A stretch of 64,000 bases of DNA from Sabellastarte sp. h YS-2021 (Eukaryota > Annelida > Polychaeta > Sabellida > Sabellidae), in contig OZ024928.1 in assembly GCA_964017235.1 (NCBI GenBank), positions 154,528,881 through 154,592,880 of the forward strand. Reading direction: 5' to 3'. Position 1 is the stretch's first letter, and the number at the start of each line of letters is the position of its first letter. Position numbers and translations under genes: made by a program. The notes beneath the pieces are model-generated. The model was not told where the DNA came from. It did not search any database and worked only from the letters and a program-made list of their open reading frames with translations. Positions 46,161 through 55,890 of this stretch are shown here, in pieces.

Positions 46161-47001
46161 TGTTGGCGCTTGGTGTAAGATTAATACTATTGCCAGAAGA
46201 TACAGTGTTGTTTTGGTTGCTGAAACTAGGGTTTTGCAGCGCAGTATAATCTGTGAGGTTTTAATACATAATCAGCCGTAACTTGTTTTCACTTTGCTGT
46301 TTTACATATTTGATTTTTGAATGGTTATAATTTATATAATATGTTGGAGATCATTTTAAAAATAAAGGTTTGTCTAACACAATGTTTTGTAAGTGACACA
46401 ATATTAAAATGACTTAATCATTATTGATTTTGGTTTTTTAATAATAAGTTTTAAGATGGTGGAAATGCTGTGGATAATGTGTAAAATAACTCTCAATTAA
46501 TTTGGTAATACTTGTTGATTAAAATCAATAACAAGTTTTTCCACATGATTTTATGATTGCATCAAATTTTAAACATTTTTTTTCAGTGGATTTGCCCATT
46601 TGGTTTTGTTGTTTCACTTATTCTGTTGGAGATTCTAGGGTACACCAACTTAATTAAAATTTTCACTTTCTCATGATCCTGTCACACTTTCATATGTACA
46701 CATATGATCCCACACATACATCTACATATCCTATGTCTGTCATTTTCCATTTTGTTTTTGACAATTTCAACACTTTTAATGTCATTAAAATGTATGAGAA
46801 ATACTTTCTACAGAAAATGTAGTACTGGTCAGTTTCAATTTCAAAAATATATAATAGGAAAACGTCCCGAATGACATATACAGAAAAAATATATCACGAA
46901 TGAAGATAACAATATTATACAAGTGCGCAGCACGAGTATTATATTGTTAATCTTCATGAGTGATAGATTTTTTCTGTATATGTCTGATGAGGGATGTTTT
47001 A
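46161..47001. other. Calpain intron, AT-rich
   Basis: An imperfect inverted repeat near 46880-46980 (ATATACAGAAAAAATATATCA against TAGATTTTTTCTGTATAT) could be a small fold-back. No genes. Confidence 0.5.
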
Positions 47002-47376
47002 CTTTTATTATCCACCATTTTGTGCGATTTATGGGTCAAATAATATGAATATTTAATGAGAAAACGTGAAACAGACTGTCAAAAAGGATGAGCAACACTG
47101 AATATAAAACTTCAATCTTTACCTTGCAATATCTCAGTCATTTCTGCATGGATATTTATGCAACATACATGAGCAGAAGCGCTAGAATAACACCTTTCTA
47201 ATGATATATTATACATATTTTTAAGTTACATACTTTCCGAGATATTGTTGAAAAACCGGAAGTTAATCACACTCAATATCCATAGTACCGGGGCGCCGGT
47301 GTATACAAAAAAAATACATCCCGGTCTGTATTTCCCCGTATTTAGGGCAAATACGTCGCGTGGTGGATAATAAAAG
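47002..47376. mobile_element. Small fold-back element, ~375 bp
   Basis: CTTTTATTATCCACCA at the left end is exactly complementary to TGGTGGATAATAAAAG at the right. No gene inside. No clear target duplication, so the boundary and class are uncertain. Confidence 0.5.
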
Positions 47377-48220
47377 AAGAGACACACATTGTCTTAATTT
47401 GTTTGGATGTGCAGTGGTAAAGCAATTAAAAGGTTTAAGGCAGTTGCAAATGTTGATACAACTGATTCACAGAATCTCTTTCAGTATATCGCCAAATACA
47501 TGAAATCTAATCAGCTGTTTTGCAGGTACAATGTAATGTTTTCCCCACACTCAGAAATTCAGTTGCCAAAGTTCACAAATGAATTTCTATGAACAGATGG
47601 CAAAGGGGTGATCTAGGTCAGTTATCCAGGGTAGTGGGTGTGAGTGAAGGGAAGAATATTAAGCAGGGAAAAAGTCATGTCACTGGTCAAATAATTTGTG
47701 CTTCTCAATGACCTAGTGGTTGGCAAGTTTTAAACTTAAAATAATAATAAAAAAAGTAAGTTTGACTTTAAGTCAGTAGGTTCTCATCCCTGTAACTGGT
47801 TTCAAATACAACTGATGACAACATATGGGATGCACTGGGAGCACTGAAATGGACCAGAAACAACAACTCTCACCCTTCACAAATATATTATGAATGCAAA
47901 TTTTCAATAAATTTTCAACAATTAAAGAAAAGTGTAACTATGAATGGAATCTCTCTTCTTTAAAGTGTTTTTTTTTTGTCACTGAGAGAGTTGCGTCTTT
48001 GTTCTTAATCCATTATATAAATAGGTCTTCACGTGGTTTCTCTAGGGATGCTTCAATTTTGGATTTTTGCCTTTACCAAAAAGGTTTTGTAGTTTACGGA
48101 CAGTGTGCATTTTAATAAGGTACTAAAGTGAAAGTGTGACTAGGCAAAAACACTTGTATGATTACAAAAAAAAAAATTTTTATCTGTTCTCAGAAGTTTA
48201 AAAGAAATAACATCATAAAG
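47377..48220. other. Calpain intron, no feature
   Basis: Short open frames at 47407-47592 and 47894-48115 have no recognised similarity and ordinary AT-rich composition. Confidence 0.5.
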
Positions 48221-48886
48221 ATCAGGGGCCGGATTCACAAAAGGTCTCAAGTCTCAAATTTGAGATTTTGGTCTCAAATCTAAGATTTTTCTTAGATTTT
48301 TCTCAGATTTGAGACCTTTTGCTCAGCTGGGATTCACAAAAGATCTCAGGCTAAGATTTTTCTCAAATTTGGTCTCAAATCTAAGACTGCCTAGGGGGTG
48401 ACTTAAGTTTTCATAAAATACAGTATATGTAATAAAAAGTCACAAAACAAAATGAAAATATTATTTAACTTGTAACACAAAATATGAATATATATTAAGA
48501 GTTTGTACAAAAACAACAGTAAACATTTACATTACAAATTTACATGAGTGGCTTGTTTTGCTGTTATAATCAGTTCTTTTGAATGTCAGTACAAATTATA
48601 GTAAAAAGACAATGTTTTGCTTGGTTGAAAATAACTAAACTGTGAGTATATATGGTAGAGTGGCAAAATATAAATGCGTATACTTTCCACTAATCTCAAC
48701 AAAATGTTCCATCAGTTTTGATTGGTCCAGACTCAAACTTGGCTGAGATTTTAGTCTCAGCTGAGATTCCTTTCATGAATCTCAACTTAAGCAGAATCTC
48801 AGCTGAGACAAAAATCTCAGATTTGAGCAAAATCTCAGCTGAGATTTGGCTAAGACTTGAGACCTTTCGTGAATCGGGCCCCTGAT
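48221..48886. mobile_element. MITE-like element with subterminal TCTCA/AGATTT arrays
   Basis: Left end ATCAGGGGCCGGATTCACAA; the right end is the complement of ATCAGGGGCCCGATTCACGA. Inside both ends are many repeats of TCTCAAAT, AGATTT and CTCAGCTGAGAT in both orientations, making long imperfect fold-back arms. About 666 bp, no gene. Confidence 0.7.
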
Positions 48887-51277
48887 TTGTATAGATTTTC
48901 AGCTCATGCCAAGTTTTCTCCGATGTTGGTTTATTTCAGAAATCTGTGTGTGAACTACACTCTGTGTTTTGTGTCTATGTTAACAACTTGATGTGCCTCA
49001 ATTACATTTTTTGCCCTGATCCAATGCATTATAAATCTTACTCCAAAGTTGCCAAACAATATGTAAATTTACTAAGTGATCAGTTTCCCTGCTATTTTAA
49101 TCCTACATTTTTTACTTACACACTAAATCTTGTATTTATGGAATTGACCATACTGAATAAATATCAGATATCTGCTGTTGCAGTATTGGTTAAGATAAAA
49201 CCGACTTCTGGTTTGACATATTTGTTGTTTAAATGTATACTATTTAATATTAAATATAAATCCTTTAAATACTCAGGTAGCGGTTAATTATGAGAAAATG
49301 GTTAGTCTTGATTCAGATTAAAATGAAAGACATACCCTTGTGTTAACGTCACACCAACCCCATCTCCCTTTCCCAAGCATGCTATGTATGTACATGTACT
49401 TATCTTTTTGTCTGGTCTTTAATCCTGAAAAAGATGATGTACATTATTTAGTGTGTTACTGTGAGTTGAGTGTTGAAAAGTCTCATTTTGTGCGAGTACA
49501 AGTTGGCCCATGTCCATTATGTATGTGTACATCTACTATTCTCTCATGGTATTCTCTGAACACTTGTTTTAATTGTCAACTGATGAATTGGACATTAAAA
49601 TAATTTTCCAAATAGTTATGATGCAACTTTTTCATTATATCTGTTCTGTGTATTCTATGTGTTATAAATTTGGCAGACAGCCAGATCCTATCCTTTCATA
49701 AATATCTTAGAAGCTGAGAATTTACTATTTTCGAGATAAAGTTCAATCAGGGTAAAATTGTTAATTTATGATGCGTTTATCTCAAGCTTTTCATGTTTAA
49801 ACACTGTAAATGTTTGTTTGTCGATGTTAGAAACTGATGTTCTGGTTGTGATTTTGTCTTGCGTATATTAAGTAAACAAAATGAAGGAACAAATAGAACT
49901 GTATCTTATGTTTTATACCTTTTGTGAATAAATCATTTACCAGTACAGGCCATTAAAAATGCTTCTTGGTCGTGCCAAAACCATAATTGAGTATGTTATC
50001 TTTGACAAAAATCTCAAAGGTTATTTTTAGAAAGAAATTCAAAGAATACATACAGTGTAATAGTGTCTGGTTATAACAGTTATTATTTTATGTGGAATAT
50101 TATGGGCCCTGTACAATCTAAACCATTGGAAAGGAGTAAAATCAGATATCTGTCAGGGCAAGAGAATTGTAATTCACCAAGGCATTCACCATAGCCTTCT
50201 ATTTCCTTGACTTATTTAGAATATTCTCATATTATTTTATCTTTATGACTGTAATAATAGGCTTCTGTCCTCCCCTGATACCAAATTTGCTCACATTTGA
50301 CTATTTGTCTTTCCAAGGGTTTTTCTAGTGGCAGGTTTCACATTTCCTATTTTATGATAACCAGCCATCAGCCCTCTGAAACTTAGTAAACTATTTACTA
50401 ACATAAGAATGAAGCTGTTTTCATAAACAAATGTCATTTCTTTGTGACTAAACTAGATTTCTTTGCTACAGGTACTGGTGATTGGTGATGTTGACCTATT
50501 AACACTTTTGAAGAAACCCAAAACCTAGTCTCCCAATCTTAATATCATTTCCAGAAAGAGTGAAAAGTAAACCATTTCTATGCATGGAAGACTGAAAGCA
50601 GAAAATTGTCATCTCTGGAAGAAAGGTCCCATTAAGTTTATTTTACACATATAGTCTACAAGAAGAAACAAATCCAACTAACTACTGAAGGATTGCATAC
50701 CATCTATTTGACTATCGCAGCCTGTATAAAACTGTTCTATTCTAATTTGCTGCCTTCCAGGTGCAATATCTTTCCCACATGACAGAACTCAATGTGCTAA
50801 ACTACCATATCCGCTCTCTGAAGCATCCATGGGTAATGTGACCAAATATTTGCAAAAGTTAGAGATGGGCGTCTACAATAATTAAAATGAGCCGGGCATT
50901 CTGAAAAAAAAAACAAAAAAACCCTGAATCTGGAGGAACCGCATTTTAGCACTAACCAACTGGAAGTAAAATGTGGTTGATAAAAAATCTCCGAAATAAA
51001 ATGTGAGATAACTACTAAAATAAAGAACATTTTGTTGAAAATGGATATAAAGTAATGAAATTAGACCGATTATTGGGTTTTAATGGAGAAGTTTACATCA
51101 AAATGACATAGAAATTTATTAGCAATAATGTAAATTTGTGGAGGGGCACTTATGAAAACATGGGCGCTACAGAGTGCAACACCGGTAATAACTAATATTC
51201 GCAGCAGTAGTGTTATTACTTTCATATTGCTCTTGACTCACCCATTTCCCATGTTTTACCATGTCCTAATTTTGTGC
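48887..51277. other. Calpain intron, no feature
   Basis: Unique AT-rich DNA. Open frames at 48946-49287 and 49340-49603 look like chance frames in AT-rich DNA. No repeat delimited. Confidence 0.5.
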
Positions 51278-51291
51278 TTTTATTACGCTAC

Positions 51292-51445
51292 AATAGCTTA
51301 CCATGTGGGACTTAATGCTGATCTCGGGTTGCCACACCCGGGGCCAACGTCTTAGAAAAAAAGACAGTTCTTGTTAGCCACCGGATACACTGGTAGTTGT
51401 CGTCACGTGATAACTTCTGACCAATCGTCCTACTTTCTCGTTGGC
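51292..51445 (+). repeat. Left inverted terminal repeat of copy D
   Basis: Complementary to 57471-57617. Contains GGCCAACGTCTTAGAAAA and TCACGTGA (near 51404). Probable promoter region by analogy with DIRS elements. Confidence 0.9.
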
Positions 51446-51668
51446 CACGATTGACTGGTAGCAGTTTGTAAATATACAGACATTTTCATTTATTTCTCAG
51501 ACTTTACTTATTGTTGGAGGCTAATATTTGCATATTTCTTGTAATATATATCATAGATTATTCTGTAAAAGTTTCATTTCCACAGGATAAGTATTTTTAT
51601 TGCAGTCGCGTGTTTTGAGTTTTCCTCGGTTCAGGCTAATTCTTTCTACGTCTTTTATTGCGTACAAA

Positions 51669-53834
51669 ATGTCTACACATCAAGCAAATAAAGACAAACC
51701 GAGAGCGCAGAAATGCCGCCATTTCTGCTTTAGTTTTGATACACATAATTTCTGCCCTACTTGTAGGGAGGCTGGCAAGGGAGATGACCCCTGTGTCACC
51801 TTTGAAACCCCTTGCGAAGTTTGCACGTCTTTTACAGATGAGCAACTTCAGAAAATCCAAAACCGGAAACGGTATTTAAAAAAGCAGAAAGCGACAACTA
51901 GTTCCAAAGATGAACTAGATCTTTTGGGTGAAGGCGACGGGGATTCCTTCACTGGGTCTAATGCAGACCTCGAGTGTGCGGCTGATAGCCTTTTTATCTC
52001 ACCCCCCCGTCCACAACCTCTTGCCTTCAGTTCCCTGTCTTTGAAAACGCCAGCAAAAACCGCTCCACCCACCCCTGGTACAGCTTTGCAAAATAAAATC
52101 CAGTCAAATTTAGAGAAATCACTCGGTGATTCCTTAAATATACATTTACAGCAGCAAATGGGTTCCTTTCAGGCATCCATGTTGGAAGCTTTTAAGTCAC
52201 TCCGAGAGGAGTTGACTGTAAAACAGAAAGTCGAGGCTCAGTCCTCGACTCTTGCTTCAAAACCTGGCTTGTCCAGTTCTTCTGCTGCCCCTCTGGATTT
52301 GCCCCCTCCGAGATCTGGTACTAACATTGCAAGCGAGGATATGGATGTGGACTATGGTCCAACTCTTCCTCCTCGTTTAGTATCTACTCAACCTTCCTCG
52401 GATCAGTACGTTGCCCCCTCTGAAGGTCATCCCGAAGAGGTTTCGTACTCTCACAAAAAGCAAAGCCATAGGCAGCCAGTTGACCCGAGCTCTGCCTCGG
52501 ACCAACTAAATGAGGATTCCGATGAACCTCGGATCCCTTCTTCTAGATCTAAAAAACACTCTGACAAGAGCAAACATAAATCAAGATCTAGATACGTGTC
52601 TTTTACCTCAGAGGAGGATCACTCCCCTGTAGCCAGACACAGGTCTTCTAAGCCCTCTAGGGCCCAGCCCTCAGGAGTTGCTTCTGATCAAGACCTCCCA
52701 CAACATGATCCAGACCCCCCTTATTATAGGGCAGTAGCTTTGTCTGACATGCCCTCACAATACTCTGAGGAAGTTGATACCTTCAGGCGTATTTTGTCTC
52801 TCCCTGACCCCAGGGAATCTATGCCCAGGTCTTCCACCTCGGTCTTGGGTCTGGATGATGAAAAAGGCCGTCAAGAGCTCAGACCTAGAGGTCCCTCCTC
52901 TATTCTTCCACTTAGCTCAGTTATCAAGGACGCCTTTGATAAATTCCAACATGACTTTAAGGCTGCCAACTTATCTGAGGGAAAATATGTCAAGCCTCCT
53001 CCCTCAACATCAAAGTGGTACAAGGTGGGACAACCAACTTTTCAAGACAAAATCCAGGAGTTGAATACAGACTTTGCTAAGATCTGTATTACTCCTAGAC
53101 CTTCTGGGCCCCCAGTAGCCAGAGTTCCCCTGCCAGTTCTCAAGGAGCTAGAACTTCAGGCTAGACAAAATATCTCTACTCTCAACTTCACCGCTGCTTT
53201 TGCCAAGACCTCCTCTTCTTGCAATGCTTCATTGGAAAAATGTCAACATAGCATCAAGTCTACGGTCAAGAAGATTAAATCTCAGATTCAAAAAGGTGCC
53301 GATCCTGAGAGAGCAGCAAAGCGCGGATATGAGGAAGTAGCTGACTACTTAGATTTTTGGAACAAGACAGTACTTGTTCAACACAGGGCCCTCACTTGTC
53401 TCAGCAAATCTCTAGCCCATATTTTGCAGAGGGAATTATACTCTATGGCTAATACCGGCTTGCTTAGGCGCGAAGCCGAGATGACTCTATTACATCCACA
53501 ATTAGGAGAAACGAGACGTCAAGAACTCAGGAACTCGTCCTTTTGGGACGCTTCCTTGTTCGAGTCTCAATTAGTGAAGGAAGGTGAGGACTTCCTTCTC
53601 AAAAAAGGCACCTCAAAAGATTCTCAGGGTTTTCCACCCTACCAGAATAAGCCCTTTCGTGGTCCCCACAAGAAAAGAGGCTCCTACAGGAAACGCCCCT
53701 ATGGGGGCAATACCTCTCAAAGCAGTAACCAGTCCTTTCCTTCGGGAAGAGGAAAATCCAACTTCAGAGGCTTCAGGGGTCGTTTTCGACCCCACAATAG
53801 AGGAAGGGGGCGTGGAAACCCCCCTCCCCAATGA
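51669..53834 (+). CDS. gag: gag-like ORF1 of DIRS copy D, 721 aa
   Basis: The ATG at 51669 follows the terminal repeat; upstream codons in frame lack an ATG. Order: a Cys/His cluster (residues ~13-55: CRHFC, H-x-FCPTC, DPC, C-x2-C); an acidic and Pro/Ser-rich stretch; an SR/KH-rich basic segment (SRSKKHSDKSKHKSRSR, ~300-320); a conserved core (STSKWYKVGQP, LNTDFAKICITP, ARQNISTLNFTAAF, AKRGYEEVADYLDFW, LAHILQRELYSMAN); and an RG-rich C-terminus (FRGFRGRFRPHNRGRGRG). Probably packages element RNA; the RG tail and Cys/His cluster suggest nucleic acid binding. It ends at TGA 53832-53834, overlapping the RT frame by about 250 bases, with the recombinase frame continuing in phase after the stop. 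Confidence 0.88.
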   Translation: MSTHQANKDKPRAQKCRHFCFSFDTHNFCPTCREAGKGDDPCVTFETPCEVCTSFTDEQLQKIQNRKRYLKKQKATTSSKDELDLLGEGDGDSFTGSNADLECAADSLFISPPRPQPLAFSSLSLKTPAKTAPPTPGTALQNKIQSNLEKSLGDSLNIHLQQQMGSFQASMLEAFKSLREELTVKQKVEAQSSTLASKPGLSSSSAAPLDLPPPRSGTNIASEDMDVDYGPTLPPRLVSTQPSSDQYVAPSEGHPEEVSYSHKKQSHRQPVDPSSASDQLNEDSDEPRIPSSRSKKHSDKSKHKSRSRYVSFTSEEDHSPVARHRSSKPSRAQPSGVASDQDLPQHDPDPPYYRAVALSDMPSQYSEEVDTFRRILSLPDPRESMPRSSTSVLGLDDEKGRQELRPRGPSSILPLSSVIKDAFDKFQHDFKAANLSEGKYVKPPPSTSKWYKVGQPTFQDKIQELNTDFAKICITPRPSGPPVARVPLPVLKELELQARQNISTLNFTAAFAKTSSSCNASLEKCQHSIKSTVKKIKSQIQKGADPERAAKRGYEEVADYLDFWNKTVLVQHRALTCLSKSLAHILQRELYSMANTGLLRREAEMTLLHPQLGETRRQELRNSSFWDASLFESQLVKEGEDFLLKKGTSKDSQGFPPYQNKPFRGPHKKRGSYRKRPYGGNTSQSSNQSFPSGRGKSNFRGFRGRFRPHNRGRGRGNPPPQ

Positions 53835-55890
53835 CTCCTCCAAAGCCTCACTCAGTCCACCAGTAGGAGGTCGCCTCCGTTCTTTCAGGAGAGACTGGCT
53901 CACAAACAAATGTTCTCAAAACGTGTTAAACATTATCACCAATGGCTACGTTCTGCCATTCCGTTCAAAGCCAAACTTGATCAGATTTCCTCTGATTCTG
54001 TCAGAGTACAAGGCCCAACAAAAAGACCAAGCCTTGGCTACTTGTATCCAGTCTCTCCTGTCAAAGAACGCTATCGAAAGGGTAGACAATGTAAAATCTC
54101 TCGGGTTTTACAGTCGCCTGTTCCTAGTACCCAAGCCTCACCAAAGGTGGAGGCCAGTTATAGACTTAAGCAGGCTCAATACTTTTCTACACGTAGAAAA
54201 GTTCAAAATGGAAACTCCAGAGTCCATCAGGACCTCCCTGATTCCAGGGGAGTGGGTATCGTCGATAGATCTGTCGGACGCCTACCTGCATATCCCCATC
54301 CACCCAAGCTCAAGGAAATACCTAAGGTTTTGCTACAAGGCTCAGGTGTTCCAATTCACCTCCCTCCCGTTCGGACTGGCCACAGCCCCCCAGGTCTTTA
54401 CAATGATCGTAAAGGAAGTGAAACTAATGGCCCTCTCAAGAGGACTCAGAATTCACCAATACCTGGACGACTGGCTGATCAGGTCCCAGTCTCAGGAGGA
54501 AGCACAAGTGAACACTCAGGCAGTAGTAGAACTGACTCAGTCCTTGGGATGGATAATAAATCAGGAAAAATCAGAACTGAAACCTACACAGGTGTTTTCG
54601 TTCGTGGGCTACGAATACCACCTAGATTCAGCCCTTGTAAAACCCACTCAAGAGAGATGGCTCAAACTCCAGGATTTGATCCTACGACTCAAGTCAAAAC
54701 GTGTTTTGACTGCAAGATGTTTGATGTCTCTAATTGGGTTGCTAGCCTCAACGGAGAAAATGGTCCCGGAGGGACGCCTTCACATGAGGCCCTTTCAGTT
54801 TCATCTCAAGGAGCACTGGAGATATCCTCAGTCGCTGGACAACCTCCTTCCCTGGACAGAAGCCATTGCAGCCCACCTAGATTGGTGGCAAAATCCCTCC
54901 AAGGTGATGAAAGGTGCAGACCTTCATCCCAAAGACCACAGTATCCAACTCTTTACCGACGCCTCAAACGAAGGTTGGGGCGCTCACTTAGACCAAAATT
55001 TTACCAAGGGTCTGTGGTCAGATCGGGAAAAAAGGCTTCACATAAATGTCCTAGAATTGAAGGCGGTCTCCCTGGCCCTTCGAGACTTCAAGGACCAGTG
55101 CCAGAATCAAACAGTGTTGGTTGCGACGGACAACTCAACAGTGGTAGCCTACATCAACAAACAAGGAGGAACACACTCGGCAGAGATGTGTGCTCTCCTG
55201 TGGAAGATCATGACCTGGTGCCATCACTACCACATAACATTGAAAGCCAGGCACATTCCAGGGTGCCTGAATGTGATGGCCGACCTGCTATCCAGGTCCA
55301 CCCAAGTGCAGTCAACAGAATGGTCTCTGCACCCACAGGTCTTCAAACAGATCTGCCAGAAGTGGTTCACACCTCATGTAGACCTATTTGCCACTCACCT
55401 GAACCACAAACTCCCTCTATACGTGTCTCCTATCCCAGACCCAAAGGCCTGGGACATAGATGCTCTGAACATAAACTGGACCAACCTCACAGCATATGCG
55501 TACCCTCCTACGGCTCTCCTTCACAAGGTGATCCAAAAGATCAGGCAATGCCAGTGCCTGATCATCGTAATAGCCCCAGGCTGGCCAGGGATGCCCTGGT
55601 TTTGGGACCTAGTGCAGCTCTCAACAGAGATCCCACTGCAACTCCCAGTGTCAACAACCCTACTCAAACAGTCCCACAAGCTGGTGTTCCACAACAACCC
55701 CCAGCACCTGAACCTCCACGCCTGGTGTCTAGGAGCGGACAACTCCAAGAACAAGGCTTCTCTGTGGAGGTGGCAGAGAGAATTGCTGCCCCTCAGCGGT
55801 CATCAACAAGGACCATCTACAAGTCAAAGTGGGCCCTATTTGAAAAATGGTGCAGAGAAAATTCGGTGGATTTCTCCACTCCATCTGTGA
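53584..55890 (+). CDS. RT/RNase H/methyltransferase-like polyprotein ORF2 of copy D, up to 768 aa
   Basis: Makes cDNA of the element. The frame opens inside gag (+1) without an ATG at its start, so expression may use frameshifting or reinitiation. RT: LFLVPKPHQRWRPVIDLSRLN, SSIDLSDAYLHIPI, LPFGLATAP, YLDD at residues 293-296. RNase H: FTDAS (D459), LELKAV (E491), ATDNST (D516), NVMADLLSR (D567), all present. C-terminal region ~590-720: DLFATHLNHKLP, YPPTALL, GWPGMPWFWDL, at the place of the Dam-like methyltransferase domain described for DIRS elements; I do not see a certain catalytic motif, so this label is tentative. Confidence 0.92.
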   Translation: MRTSFSKKAPQKILRVFHPTRISPFVVPTRKEAPTGNAPMGAIPLKAVTSPFLREEENPTSEASGVVFDPTIEEGGVETPLPNDSSKASLSPPVGGRLRSFRRDWLTNKCSQNVLNIITNGYVLPFRSKPNLIRFPLILSEYKAQQKDQALATCIQSLLSKNAIERVDNVKSLGFYSRLFLVPKPHQRWRPVIDLSRLNTFLHVEKFKMETPESIRTSLIPGEWVSSIDLSDAYLHIPIHPSSRKYLRFCYKAQVFQFTSLPFGLATAPQVFTMIVKEVKLMALSRGLRIHQYLDDWLIRSQSQEEAQVNTQAVVELTQSLGWIINQEKSELKPTQVFSFVGYEYHLDSALVKPTQERWLKLQDLILRLKSKRVLTARCLMSLIGLLASTEKMVPEGRLHMRPFQFHLKEHWRYPQSLDNLLPWTEAIAAHLDWWQNPSKVMKGADLHPKDHSIQLFTDASNEGWGAHLDQNFTKGLWSDREKRLHINVLELKAVSLALRDFKDQCQNQTVLVATDNSTVVAYINKQGGTHSAEMCALLWKIMTWCHHYHITLKARHIPGCLNVMADLLSRSTQVQSTEWSLHPQVFKQICQKWFTPHVDLFATHLNHKLPLYVSPIPDPKAWDIDALNINWTNLTAYAYPPTALLHKVIQKIRQCQCLIIVIAPGWPGMPWFWDLVQLSTEIPLQLPVSTTLLKQSHKLVFHNNPQHLNLHAWCLGADNSKNKASLWRWQRELLPLSGHQQGPSTSQSGPYLKNGAEKIRWISPLHL

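Noticed and set aside
48946..49603. Two open frames of 113 and 87 codons
   Set aside because: AT-rich composition, no domain, no splice or promoter context; probably chance.
50755..50830. Possible exon after a CTGCCTTCCAG acceptor-like word
   Set aside because: No calpain similarity and no good donor in a matching phase.
51600..51668. Upstream extension of the copy D gag frame
   Set aside because: No ATG before 51669; these codons belong to the 5' untranslated region.
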